Shown here: piece by piece, positions 43,321-51,654 of the stretch | Numbering within the stretch: the stretch's first letter is position 1 | How the letters are laid out: every line of letters starts with the position of its first letter | Assembly: GCF_900115925.1 (NCBI RefSeq) | Contig: NZ_FOYF01000003.1 | Span: 442,721 to 506,720, forward strand | DNA: 64,000 bases | Direction: 5' to 3' | Origin: Bacillus sp. cl95 | Lineage (GTDB): Bacteria; Bacillota; Bacilli; Bacillales; Cytobacillaceae | The notes under the pieces: generated by a model | Seen by the model: the letters and a program-made list of their open reading frames with translations, nothing else | Told to the model about the DNA's origin: nothing | Database searches by the model: none | Translations under genes and position numbers: made by a program

Positions 43321-43758
43321 TTAAGCGTCGTATACTTCAACTTTTTCCATAACGTCGCCGTTCTTCATGCTCTTCGCAGCTTCAAGACCAGAAGTCACTT
43401 TACCGAAAACAGTGTGAACACCGTTTAAGTGTGGTTGAGCTTCGTGAACGATAAAGAATTGGCTTCCACCAGTATCTTTACCAGCATGTGCCATAGATAA
43501 TGAACCTGGCTCATGCTTATGTGGGTTACCTTGAGTTTCACACTTGATTTGGTATCCAGGACCGCCTGTCCCTGTACCATGTGGGCATCCGCCTTGGCTT
43601 ACGAAACCAGGGATAACGCGGTGGAAATTTAGCCCGTTATAGTATCCTTCTTTTGCAAGCTTTTCGAAGTTCTCAACAGTTCCCGGTGCTTCATTTGGGA
43701 AAAGATCGAATTCAATTTTGTCGCCACTTTTCATCTGTATGTAACCTTTTTTAGTCAT
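43321..43758 (-). CDS. ppiB: Cyclophilin-type peptidyl-prolyl cis-trans isomerase
   Basis: A 145-aa cytoplasmic cyclophilin. Core motifs are [20 protein letters not shown] with the catalytic Arg, [28 protein letters not shown] and HTVFGKV. The ATG at 43758 follows TAAGGAG by 9 bp; a reading 50 codons longer has no family support. Length equals that of B. subtilis PpiB. Confidence 0.95.
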   Translation of the reverse strand: MTKKGYIQMKSGDKIEFDLFPNEAPGTVENFEKLAKEGYYNGLNFHRVIPGFVSQGGCPHGTGTGGPGYQIKCETQGNPHKHEPGSLSMAHAGKDTGGSQFFIVHEAQPHLNGVHTVFGKVTSGLEAAKSMKNGDVMEKVEVYDA

Positions 43759-43890
43759 TGATAACAACTCCTTAATCAAATTAATGTCTATCATAACATG
43801 ATTTTTCACAGAAATAAAATAATGCACTTTTTCAAGAACCAAATCATAAAAAAAGAGGCATATTTGTCCAGTGGAACGGGTATAGTAGTA

Positions 43891-43988
43891 GTGACCCTTC
43901 CGAAACATCGCTTGTTGCGGGACACTTAACCATTGTTCGGATCGGAAGGGTCACCCAAACGCCTGTGCAGAAGCACGGGCGTTTTTCC
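43891..43988 (+). ncRNA. Hairpin-rich element ending in a plus-strand terminator: possible small RNA
   Basis: GTGACCCTTCCG (43891-43902) pairs perfectly with CGGAAGGGTCAC (43943-43954), enclosing a smaller CGC/GCG hairpin. Three bases later a second hairpin AAACGCCTGTGC / GCACGGGCGTTT (43957-43984, one mismatch) ends in T5. The T-tract exists only on the plus strand. TATAGT at 43881-43886 could be a -10, but no -35 is clear. Alternatives are a palindromic mobile repeat or a 3' stability element of the converging helicase gene. Function unknown. Confidence 0.45.
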
Positions 43989-43990
43989 GT

Positions 43991-46234
43991 CTAATCCAAA
44001 TCTAATTGATTGAGAAAGTGCTCAACCACTGCAGAAGAATCCAAACGGGCTGAAACATAGGGTGGTTTAACATTACTCGCACCTTCAAGTGGCAATCCTA
44101 ACCAAAACAGCCTCCTGTCGATGATAATAAACGGAAAAGGTACCGTCTGTTCAAAGACTCTATCTGCCTTTAAGGAATCCACCTTTCCGTTAGAAATCAC
44201 TAATAACTTCACACCATGCTTACGTTCTCGCAGCTTTTTTTCCCATTCTAATTGAAGAGCATCATTTTTCGGGAAAGAAACGATGACTTCTTTTTTCGCA
44301 TTCTTAATATCTGTAAAAACTGAATCCAATTTTAATGAATGTACCCATTGCAACCGGGCATGTTGATTTTGGATCCATTTGCCAATTTGACTTGGTAGTA
44401 CATTTTGTTTAAGTGCAGTTTGATGATCGACTAGCTGTCTAAGGGTTTTATTTCGGTACACATTCTTCTTGATGAATTCTGTATCAGACACTTGAATAAA
44501 TTTGCCCTTTGTCCTAGTGATAGCCACATTTATTAGACGCTCACTTTCCTTCCCGATCAATAGCATTCCTGCACGTTCCATCGGAAAAGAATCAACTGTA
44601 TCAAAAATCATGACGTCCCGTTCACTTCCTTGAAACTTGTGCACGGTGGCTGCAATGATATCACCCGTCAACAGCTCACTCTCGTATAAATCCTCTAACA
44701 GTTTCTGCATCAGTCCAGCTTGTGCACGATATGGACTGACATATCCAATTGAACGTGCCCCTTCTAAATAGGCTTCGTGGATAAGTTGAAAGCTAATCAG
44801 CAGTTGCCAAGGATTAATTCTTGAATGCGAAGTCCTTTCTGTAGAACAATACGTGCCACTAAAACTTGTATCGAGCAAGATGGAAGCACGATTAGGGAAA
44901 GGTCGTTGGGAGACAATTTCATTTCTACTTTTCTGTACACTCAGGTGGTCGCCGACTAATCCACCATAAATATGCTCATTCGTGAATGCTGAAATATCAG
45001 GATGCATTCTTCTCTGTTCTTTTAACAAGAATAAGTGTGGATGCAATCTACCTTCGTTGACCCAATCCACTACGCCAGCGCGGTGGAATATGTCTTCTTT
45101 TAGCCATTGATTGACTAATGCATCCCTTGATGACGCAATTGGTGGTAACTGCTTAAAATCACCGCAAATGATTACTCGTTTGGCTAGAGTCGCAGAAAAA
45201 GCAGCCTGCGGGACATAAGCCATACTCGCTTCGTCTAATATCACTAAATCAAATTCGCTTTCATAAATGGATTCGTCACTCGCAGCCTTAGCAAGGGTTG
45301 TTCCGATGATTTGAGCGTCTAACACAAACTCGCTTTCTCGTTTTCTTATTTTTTCAAAAACCTTACTGATTTTCGTTTCCAAACTTAACAAACGGTCAGA
45401 ATCCCTCTTACTGAAAGAACGAGATAGATCTTCTTTTAGTGCCTTCCGCTCCATTGTCAATGTTTCACGTTCATGAATGAGGTCAGGTTCATGTTTTTCG
45501 AGAAGCTGACTTGTAGTAAGTGATTCTTCTTCACTAATAGAAAAGCTGGAATTCGAGCCATAACGAAGGATTTCCCCTTCTTTAAAGCGCTCCTTCTTCC
45601 GAACGAAATTCGATATTTCCTTTATGATGACATCAACCGCTTGATTGCTATGGGACAGGATGAGAACGCGTTTCCCCTGAAAGTATTTATTTGCAGCAAC
45701 GCGAGCGAGCGTATAAGTCTTTCCAGTACCCGGGGGCCCCCAAACAAAGGTGACGGGATTGTATTTCGACCTGAGAATAAGTTCATGTGCGTTACTTTTA
45801 ATGTTATTTTCAGGATGTTTTGCCGGCATAGAAGGGTCCATCAATTTTTTTATCCTCAAGCGTTTCTGCTTGTTTTTTTTAATATCATCGAATCTTTGAA
45901 TCAACTGTTCGAGAAGTTCCCATGGGTCGTGAAAAAGGAATGCCTCTCCAATCAAATCGCCAAGTGTTTTTTCGAAAACAATGATAACTCCTCTTCCTTC
46001 TGAAGACAGAATTCTCCCTTGCTCCCTTACGCTTCCCCACTCAATTCTAACGTTTGAGCCTACCGGAATATTTAAATGGAAGCTCGTATCGAAATAATAG
46101 GTATAACCGTCCGTGTCTGATAAAAGTCTTCCTTTTTGTATCAAATATTTGTTACTGCCGAATTTTTTTAAATGCAGTATTTCGTTTAATAACGCTTTCT
46201 GCCATTCTTTAATAAGTTGTGTAGTGCTGTTCAT
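43991..46234 (-). CDS. SF1 Upf1-like helicase with C-terminal PLD-like domain
   Basis: A 747-aa superfamily 1B helicase. Walker A is VWGPPGTGKTYTLARVAANK, Walker B VILDEASMA, motif III CGDFKQLPPI, then EQRRMHPDI, VHKFQGSERDVMIF and VAITRTKGKF. The last about 140 residues resemble the phospholipase D-like tail found in related bacterial helicases (VIVSFPKNDALQLEWEKKLR). It acts on DNA or RNA; the role in bacilli is not known to me. The start at 46234 has AAGGA 8 bp upstream; the ATG two codons earlier is too close. Confidence 0.87.
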   Translation of the reverse strand: MNSTTQLIKEWQKALLNEILHLKKFGSNKYLIQKGRLLSDTDGYTYYFDTSFHLNIPVGSNVRIEWGSVREQGRILSSEGRGVIIVFEKTLGDLIGEAFLFHDPWELLEQLIQRFDDIKKNKQKRLRIKKLMDPSMPAKHPENNIKSNAHELILRSKYNPVTFVWGPPGTGKTYTLARVAANKYFQGKRVLILSHSNQAVDVIIKEISNFVRKKERFKEGEILRYGSNSSFSISEEESLTTSQLLEKHEPDLIHERETLTMERKALKEDLSRSFSKRDSDRLLSLETKISKVFEKIRKRESEFVLDAQIIGTTLAKAASDESIYESEFDLVILDEASMAYVPQAAFSATLAKRVIICGDFKQLPPIASSRDALVNQWLKEDIFHRAGVVDWVNEGRLHPHLFLLKEQRRMHPDISAFTNEHIYGGLVGDHLSVQKSRNEIVSQRPFPNRASILLDTSFSGTYCSTERTSHSRINPWQLLISFQLIHEAYLEGARSIGYVSPYRAQAGLMQKLLEDLYESELLTGDIIAATVHKFQGSERDVMIFDTVDSFPMERAGMLLIGKESERLINVAITRTKGKFIQVSDTEFIKKNVYRNKTLRQLVDHQTALKQNVLPSQIGKWIQNQHARLQWVHSLKLDSVFTDIKNAKKEVIVSFPKNDALQLEWEKKLRERKHGVKLLVISNGKVDSLKADRVFEQTVPFPFIIIDRRLFWLGLPLEGASNVKPPYVSARLDSSAVVEHFLNQLDLD

Positions 46235-46346
46235 GACCATCTTCCTTTTGAAAAAGACAACTCAGTCGTTCCCTTTAAGATAATAATCAGTATAATGGAT
46301 TAGATAGACAGTGTACATATCACCATCCAAGTGAAGGAGGAATTCG

Positions 46347-46967
46347 ATGGCATCAAAGAAATTCTACGTTGTATGGAGCGGTAGAAAACCTGGAATATAT
46401 AAAACATGGGCTGAATGCGAAGCTCAAACAAAGGGATACCAAGGTGCCAGATTTAAATCCTTTCCTTCTCAAAAAGAAGCTGAAGAGGCATTCAGTAAGG
46501 CACCATCTTCCACACCTCGTACCACTAGCTCTAAAACGTCCAAAGCTAGCACCGCTCCTGGCAGTTATATTGAAGAAAGCATTTCTGTAGATGCAGCTTG
46601 CAGTGGAAATCCTGGCATGATGGAATACCAAGGTGTGGCCACAAAAACGGGACAAGTCATCTTTCATTTTGGACCCATTCTTGGAACGAATAATATTGGT
46701 GAATTCCTGGCCATCGTTCATGCACTATCCCTGTTAAAAAAACAAGGATTAGAAACAACCATTTACACTGATTCACAAACAGCCATGTCGTGGGTTCGCA
46801 ACAAAAAAGCCAATACCTCCCTAGTGAGAAACGCAAAGACAGACGAAGTGTGGGACATGATTCATCGTGCTGAAAAGTGGCTTAAAGAAAATACCTACAA
46901 GAATAAGATTTTGAAATGGGAAACGAAACAATTTGGTGAAATCAAAGCAGATTTTGGGAGAAAATAA
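46347..46967 (+). CDS. rnhA: Ribonuclease H with N-terminal viroplasmin (RNA/DNA-hybrid binding) domain
   Basis: A 206-aa protein. Residues 4-48 are the caulimovirus viroplasmin/HBD domain (FYVVWSGRKPGIYKTWAECE; GYQGARFKSF). After a Ser/Thr-rich linker, residues 75-205 are RNase H type 1. The acidic catalytic residues lie in ISVDAACSGNPG, IGEFLAIVHAL and IYTDSQTAMSW. It cleaves the RNA of hybrids. The arrangement resembles eukaryotic-type RNase H1. AAGGAGG precedes the start. Confidence 0.9.
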   Translation: MASKKFYVVWSGRKPGIYKTWAECEAQTKGYQGARFKSFPSQKEAEEAFSKAPSSTPRTTSSKTSKASTAPGSYIEESISVDAACSGNPGMMEYQGVATKTGQVIFHFGPILGTNNIGEFLAIVHALSLLKKQGLETTIYTDSQTAMSWVRNKKANTSLVRNAKTDEVWDMIHRAEKWLKENTYKNKILKWETKQFGEIKADFGRK

Positions 46968-46970
46968 GAA

Positions 46971-47006
46971 AAAGAAGTTCCGCGCATTAGCCGGAACTTC
47001 TTTTTT
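46971..47006. terminator. Bidirectional terminator between rnhA and the ABC-F gene
   Basis: 10-bp stem AAGAAGTTCC / GGAACTTCTT, 12-nt loop, T-runs on both sides. Confidence 0.8.
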
Positions 47007-47013
47007 CAAGATT

Positions 47014-48894
47014 TCAACTTACAACATCAAGTTGGTCGTACAAATCATCTCTCTGTTTCTCAAGGTCTTCGAGTTCCTTGTAGAGATCTTGTATCTTTTG
47101 AAGCTCAGCTTCCTTTTCCAACAGCAATTGAAGCTTTAGAATCGTAGCTTCTAGTTTCTCCAAATCGGCTTCAATTTCGTCCGCACCTTTGCCAATTTGC
47201 TCCCTTTGCTTTTTTATCACGGTCTTAGGCTCTGCTCTCTTAATAGGCTCTTCGATACTAATTTTTGTATTTCGCTCATCTAACTTCTTTCTAGCCCATT
47301 CATAATTGCCGTCAAACACTAAAACATTGCCATTTTGAATCCAATACGTTTTCTTAAACAACTTATTTAAGAAATAGCGATCATGAGAAACAGCCAGAAT
47401 GGTCCCATTAAATCCATCTAGAGCTTCTTCAAGAACCTCGCATGAATCGATATCTAAATGGTTGGTCGGCTCATCAAGGATGAGGAAGTTTATATCCGAA
47501 TACATGAGCTGGGCAAGCCTTAATCTCATTCTTTCGCCACCACTTAACTGATTCACTTTTCTAAAAACAGCCGGTCCATAAAACAAGAATTTGGCTAATA
47601 TATGTCTCGCTTCTCCCTCATTAACCGTTACAGCGCTTCTAAAAACGTCAATGACCCTTTCATCATTTACCCCTTGAAATACATGCTGCGACAAGTAACC
47701 TGTTTTTGCATTGCTCCCGACCTTAACAATGCCACTGTCAGCTTCCACTTCATGCAAGATGAGTTTGATAAGGGTAGACTTCCCTGTACCGTTTTCTCCC
47801 ACAATCGCAACTCTTTCTTTGTACTGTACATGTATATCAACACCTTCAAAAAGAGTCCGATCCCCAAACCGCTTCGAAACATCTTTCATGACAACCACAT
47901 CTTTACCACTTCGGTCATTTGCTTCAAAATCAATGAGCATTTTCTTCGTATCTAATTTTGGTCGATCCAGTTTTTCCATGCGATCCAAAGCGCGTTGCAT
48001 ATTAGTAGCACGTTTATGCAGAGCCGAACTCGGAGGATTGGAACGATTGGCCCAATCGCGAAGGCGTTTAATCGCTTCCTTCATCTTCTTTATTTTTTTC
48101 TGTTGTTCATGATATTCCTGGAATTCTCGCAATAGCTTTTCTTCCTTAGATTTTACGAAATCACTGAAGTTAGTATGGTATAGTTCAATTTCTCCGTCCT
48201 CCATATCAAGAACATTCGTTACAACTTCATCAAGAAAATAGCGATCATGGGATATGAGAATGATGGTTCCCTCGTACTCCTTTAAGAACGTCCCTAGCCA
48301 TTCAACCGCCATCAAATCAAGATGGTTTGTAGGTTCATCTAGAAGGAGAAGCTCCGGTTTCTTTAACAAGCTTAATGCCAAGCCAACTTTCGTCTTTTCC
48401 CCTCCACTAAGGAGCATAAAAGGCTTTTCACTTAATCCAGTAATATTTAGCCCTTGTGAAACTCGATCCAATTCGAAGTCCATGTCATATCCACCTCTTA
48501 AAGTGAACTGATCCTGAAATTTACCATATTCGTTGATTAATCTTTCAAGTATTGAGGGTTCAATTTCTGAACTCATGGCTATCTCCAAAGACTTTAATTT
48601 TGTTTCGATTTCAACTAAATCTTGAAAAGCCGTTTTCAATACCTGGTTAACGGTCATATTTTCATAATGTGGTATTTGTGCTAAATAACCAATTTTTAAG
48701 CCCTTTTTCCAATGAATGACTCCTTCATCTACTGTTTCTTCACCAGCAAGCAGACGCATAAGAGTTGTTTTACCACAGCCATTGCGACCAACCAAACCAA
48801 CTCTTTTCCCTTCATTAATTTCTAATGAAAGATCCTTAAATATCAAATTACCACCGAAAGATTTAGCTATATGATTAACACTGCAAATGATCAT
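47014..48894 (-). CDS. ABC-F ATPase, probable ribosome-protection (antibiotic resistance) type
   Basis: A 626-aa soluble protein with two ABC domains and no membrane spans. Domain 1: GLVGRNGCGKTTLMRLLAG, LSGGEKTKVGLALSLL, LLLLDEPTNHLD. Domain 2: IVGENGTGKSTLIKL, LSGGERMRLRLAQLM, FLILDEPTNHLD. The about 75-residue linker and a 70-residue C-terminal coiled coil (KGADEIEADLEKLEATILKL) fit ABC-F factors that enter the ribosomal E site. The leader (leader peptide plus two terminators) is of the drug-inducible attenuator kind, which favours a Vga/VmlR/Lsa-like role over a housekeeping EttA-like one. AAAGGAG lies upstream. Confidence 0.85.
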   Translation of the reverse strand: MIICSVNHIAKSFGGNLIFKDLSLEINEGKRVGLVGRNGCGKTTLMRLLAGEETVDEGVIHWKKGLKIGYLAQIPHYENMTVNQVLKTAFQDLVEIETKLKSLEIAMSSEIEPSILERLINEYGKFQDQFTLRGGYDMDFELDRVSQGLNITGLSEKPFMLLSGGEKTKVGLALSLLKKPELLLLDEPTNHLDLMAVEWLGTFLKEYEGTIILISHDRYFLDEVVTNVLDMEDGEIELYHTNFSDFVKSKEEKLLREFQEYHEQQKKIKKMKEAIKRLRDWANRSNPPSSALHKRATNMQRALDRMEKLDRPKLDTKKMLIDFEANDRSGKDVVVMKDVSKRFGDRTLFEGVDIHVQYKERVAIVGENGTGKSTLIKLILHEVEADSGIVKVGSNAKTGYLSQHVFQGVNDERVIDVFRSAVTVNEGEARHILAKFLFYGPAVFRKVNQLSGGERMRLRLAQLMYSDINFLILDEPTNHLDIDSCEVLEEALDGFNGTILAVSHDRYFLNKLFKKTYWIQNGNVLVFDGNYEWARKKLDERNTKISIEEPIKRAEPKTVIKKQREQIGKGADEIEADLEKLEATILKLQLLLEKEAELQKIQDLYKELEDLEKQRDDLYDQLDVVS

Positions 48895-48923
48895 TTTTCA
48901 TTCTCCTTTTCAGTAAAACTCTC

Positions 48924-48963
48924 ACAAAAAAAACCACAGGTATCCCTAAAGATACCCGTGGTT
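48924..48963 (-). terminator. Leader attenuator T2 of the ABC-F gene
   Basis: A 13-bp stem AACCACAGGTATC / GATACCCGTGGTT (one mismatch), 6-nt loop, followed by T8 on the minus strand. It ends 30 bp before the ABC-F start codon, so it must be bypassed for expression. ATACC just upstream could pair with GGTAT of its first arm as an antiterminator. Confidence 0.82.
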
Positions 48964-48999
48964 GATGTTTGGTATAAATATCCATGCCAAGAAGACATG

Positions 49000-49022
49000 A
49001 AAAAAGAGTGCAAACAGCACTC
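49000..49022 (-). terminator. Leader attenuator T1 of the ABC-F gene
   Basis: 6-bp stem GAGTGC / GCACTC, 5-nt loop, followed by T6 on the minus strand. It lies 34 bp after the leader-peptide stop and before T2. A small TTACC/GGTAA hairpin lies between the stop and T1. Confidence 0.75.
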
Positions 49023-49055
49023 ACTTTTACCAAATGTATTGGGTAAAGAGATGTG

Positions 49056-49190
49056 TTATCGTTCTAATTTCAATATACAATTTTGAAAAAAGGGCAGACT
49101 TCCCCCTTTGACAACTGCATCATGAAAAATCGCGCGACAAAAATAGAGAATCTCTAACCATTGCGCACGAACAAAAATAGAACGAATCAT
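49056..49190 (-). CDS. 44-aa leader peptide of the ABC-F gene
   Basis: A short frame beginning MIRSIFVRAQWLEILYF, with a near-perfect GGAGGTG 7 bp before its ATG and a SigA promoter 36 bp upstream. The SIFVRAQ segment recalls the stalling region (SIFVI) of macrolide-induced Erm leader peptides. The stop is followed by two terminators and then the ABC-F gene. This is the layout of ribosome-stalling attenuation. The peptide is likely cis-acting, with no function as a product. Confidence 0.78.
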   Translation of the reverse strand: MIRSIFVRAQWLEILYFCRAIFHDAVVKGGSLPFFQNCILKLER

Positions 49191-49225
49191 CTCTTTACAC
49201 CTCCGTTTCTAAACAAGTTACCACA

Positions 49226-49254
49226 ATCATATAATTTTCTGAATGTTATTGCAA
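49226..49254 (-). promoter_or_regulatory. Promoter of the ABC-F leader transcript
   Basis: Minus strand TTGCAA (49254-49249), exactly 17 bp, TATGAT (49231-49226). Transcription would begin about 49218, giving a leader of some 325 nt. Confidence 0.75.
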
Positions 49255-49364
49255 GTAACAAATGCCTATTTATGCCATAAATTCAAAGAACACAGGCTTG
49301 TCTTTAGACTGTTTTAAAAAAAATGGCATATATTCAAATGAATGACTCTTAAAGGAGGATTTTG

Positions 49365-49574
49365 ATGACAAACAACAACTTGATGAGCTTTTATGATCCC
49401 TTTGTGTATCAAACACTGACAACCATTGTCGGTAAAACAGTAACTGTGCAGACGACGAGAGGTTCTGTCCACGGAAATTTAAATACGGTAATGCCTGATC
49501 ATATTGTTGTAGAATCCGGCGGCACACCATTTTTCATTAGGACACAACAAATCATATGGGTTTTTCCTGGTTAA
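49365..49574 (+). CDS. YuzF-like DUF2642 protein
   Basis: A 69-aa protein with an Sm-like beta fold pattern: IVGKTVTVQTTRGSVHGNL followed by DHIVVESGGTPFFIRTQQII. This matches the DUF2642/YuzF group seen in spore-formers, often near coat or sporulation genes. GGAGGA lies 5 bp upstream of the ATG. A Mn-catalase-like gene follows after 33 bp, so the two are probably co-transcribed. Confidence 0.8.
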   Translation: MTNNNLMSFYDPFVYQTLTTIVGKTVTVQTTRGSVHGNLNTVMPDHIVVESGGTPFFIRTQQIIWVFPG

Positions 49575-49607
49575 ACAAAACATGAAGGCTTGAAAAGGAG
49601 GGAAAAC

Positions 49608-50498
49608 ATGTTTAAGCGAATAAATAAACTGGCAATTGAATTGCCAATTCCGGCTCACGGTGATATGAACGCAGCCGCTGCAGTACAGGAGCTTCTCGGT
49701 GGGAAATTTGGAGAGATGTCAACTTTAAATAATTATATGTTCCAATCATTTAACTTCCGCGGCAAGAAAAAATTAAAGCCTTTCTATGATTTGGTGGCAA
49801 GTATTACTGCAGAAGAATTTGGACACGTCGAACTTGTAACAAATGCGATTAACTTGCTTTCTGTAGGAAATACTTTTCCAGGAGATCCCGACATTGCTCC
49901 ACTACAAAACGGAAAAGATGCTCGAAATACTTATCATTTTATAGCTACTGCACAGACCGCTTTGCCTGGAGATTCAATGGGGAGGGCCTGGACGGGAGAC
50001 AATGTCTTCAACAGCGGAAACCTCGTCCTTGATTTGATTCATAATTTCTTCCTTGAAGTAGGTGCACGGACTCATAAAATGCGTGTTTACGAAATGACCG
50101 ATCACCCAGTTGCCAGGGAGATGATTGGTTATCTCCTCGTACGTGGAGGCACACATATTCTTGCTTATGCGAAAGCTATAGAAATGGCTACCGGCACTGA
50201 CTTGACTAAAATGCTACCAGTTCCTAATATAAGTAATTCTAAATTTGATCACGCCAAAAAGTTTGAGGCGCAAGGGTTAAGCAATGTACTCTTTACATGG
50301 AGTGAGAAAGATTATAGAGATATCAATAAAATTTGGAAAGGTACAAATCCAGAGAATGGTCAGCCACTCGAAGTAAGAATCGGTACGCCTGAAGGTGCTC
50401 CTATTCCAGATCTTGATGACTTGCCAGAGGAATTCGCACCTGGTATTACAAAAGATGACTATGAACTAATCATGAAAAGATTGATGAAAGATTTATAA
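49608..50498 (+). CDS. Manganese (dimanganese) catalase family protein
   Basis: A 296-aa four-helix-bundle protein. The Glu/His metal ligands are in AAAAVQELLGGKFGEMST, ASITAEEFGHVELV, NFFLEVGARTHKM and VRGGTHILAYAKAIE. Related to B. subtilis YdbD and the coat protein CotJC. It would dismutate hydrogen peroxide. The start at 49608 has AAGGAGG 6 bp upstream. With the YuzF-like gene, a spore-coat setting is plausible but no sporulation promoter was identified with confidence. Confidence 0.9.
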   Translation: MFKRINKLAIELPIPAHGDMNAAAAVQELLGGKFGEMSTLNNYMFQSFNFRGKKKLKPFYDLVASITAEEFGHVELVTNAINLLSVGNTFPGDPDIAPLQNGKDARNTYHFIATAQTALPGDSMGRAWTGDNVFNSGNLVLDLIHNFFLEVGARTHKMRVYEMTDHPVAREMIGYLLVRGGTHILAYAKAIEMATGTDLTKMLPVPNISNSKFDHAKKFEAQGLSNVLFTWSEKDYRDINKIWKGTNPENGQPLEVRIGTPEGAPIPDLDDLPEEFAPGITKDDYELIMKRLMKDL

Positions 50499-50530
50499 GG
50501 TCAACTGTCCATTATCTTCTATATACAAAT

Positions 50531-50561
50531 AACACCAGCCTAATATTTTTAGGCTGGTGTT
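50531..50561. terminator. Bidirectional terminator between catalase and cwlJ
   Basis: Perfect 12-bp stem AACACCAGCCTA / TAGGCTGGTGTT with a 7-nt loop between convergent genes. Confidence 0.85.
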
Positions 50562-50581
50562 CTCTTGCAACTAAATTCTAT

Positions 50582-51010
50582 CTAAAATGTGTTATACACG
50601 CTACTGCACGTTTCGGAAGTTGGTTCATAAAAACAATGGAGCTTAAAACGGCCCACCTTTGGCTGATTATACCATGTTGGAGGACAATCTCCCGGTGGCC
50701 TAAAATACCATAAGCTGTATTTGGATGGCCATAATCTTTCTCCGTTAATTGCCCTCTTTGCTAGCCTCTTCTCTTTATCTCTCGCTCTTTGATAAAAATA
50801 ACTGTGCGTTACTGCTTCAAAAGCATGGGGCTGATTAATCATTTGAGGTATTGTCCGCAGCCCTTTAAAATCCGAACAATTTGCCCTAATACGGTTAATG
50901 CCGACATTTCCGACCATCAGCATACCTTGAACGCCTTCTGCTTCAGCCTCTGCCCTTAGCAATCTTGCCAGTAAATCAATATCGGATGATGTGTGCTTAA
51001 CGACTGCCAT
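50582..51010 (-). CDS. cwlJ: Cell-wall hydrolase CwlJ (SleB family), spore germination
   Basis: A 142-aa cortex-lytic enzyme. The catalytic Glu is in LLARLLRAEAEAEG near residue 20, with VGNVGINRIRANCSDF and the C-terminal Trp/Tyr-rich WPSKYSLWYFRPPGDCP typical of CwlJ. No signal peptide, as expected of CwlJ (unlike SleB). Same length as B. subtilis CwlJ. AATGGAGG precedes the ATG. No gerQ is next to it. It marks the organism as a spore-former. Confidence 0.93.
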   Translation of the reverse strand: MAVVKHTSSDIDLLARLLRAEAEAEGVQGMLMVGNVGINRIRANCSDFKGLRTIPQMINQPHAFEAVTHSYFYQRARDKEKRLAKRAINGERLWPSKYSLWYFRPPGDCPPTWYNQPKVGRFKLHCFYEPTSETCSSVYNTF

Positions 51011-51120
51011 AGCAAAACCTCCATTATAGTATCATTACTATTTTATTCCATCTTCAGGAAGTAATGACGTATATCTTAGAGAGCTTTGCGTCTTTTTACC
51101 CCACTCAACACAAAGTTCCA

Positions 51121-51639
51121 CTATACATTATTAAATGCGCCGGGATACGCTACTGTTCCAGAAAAACCAGATAAACCTCCAGGGACAAGTTCAATTGCCA
51201 TGAATACTTCGTCTGGCACTGGAAAAGGCGGCATTATTCCATACTTACTCGCTCGTTCAAACCCAAACTTCGGATAAAAATTAGGATGCCCAAGAACGAT
51301 TACATGCTCATAACCTAATTCTGCACATCTTCTCAAACCGAATTGAACGAGTGTTGAACCAATCCCTTTACCCTGATGGGTCGGTAGAACTGCCATCGGA
51401 GCAAGCGCAACAGACTCCAATTTTTCACCATGGGAGGTTATATAAATTTTACTGAACAATATATGTCCTACAACTTGATCATTTTCATCGACTGCGACCA
51501 GGGATAATTCCGGAATGAATTCTTTTGAATTTCTGATTCCATTGACTAGTGCCGCTTCATTTTCTTTACCAAAAGCAAGTGTATTTACTTTTGCGACTTC
51601 TTCTTTATGTTTAATGGATTCAACTATTACATTAATCAT
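51121..51639 (-). CDS. GNAT-family N-acetyltransferase (YhbS-like)
   Basis: A 172-aa acetyltransferase. The acetyl-CoA loop is LAPMAVLPTHQGKGIGSTLV; VIVLGHPNFYPKFGFERASK is a hallmark of the YhbS group. The ATG at 51639 has GGGGGA 7 bp upstream. Last gene of an apparent wHTH-hydrolase-GNAT operon (15-bp gap). The substrate is unknown. Confidence 0.87.
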   Translation of the reverse strand: MINVIVESIKHKEEVAKVNTLAFGKENEAALVNGIRNSKEFIPELSLVAVDENDQVVGHILFSKIYITSHGEKLESVALAPMAVLPTHQGKGIGSTLVQFGLRRCAELGYEHVIVLGHPNFYPKFGFERASKYGIMPPFPVPDEVFMAIELVPGGLSGFSGTVAYPGAFNNV

Positions 51640-51654
51640 CGAGTATTCCCCCAC

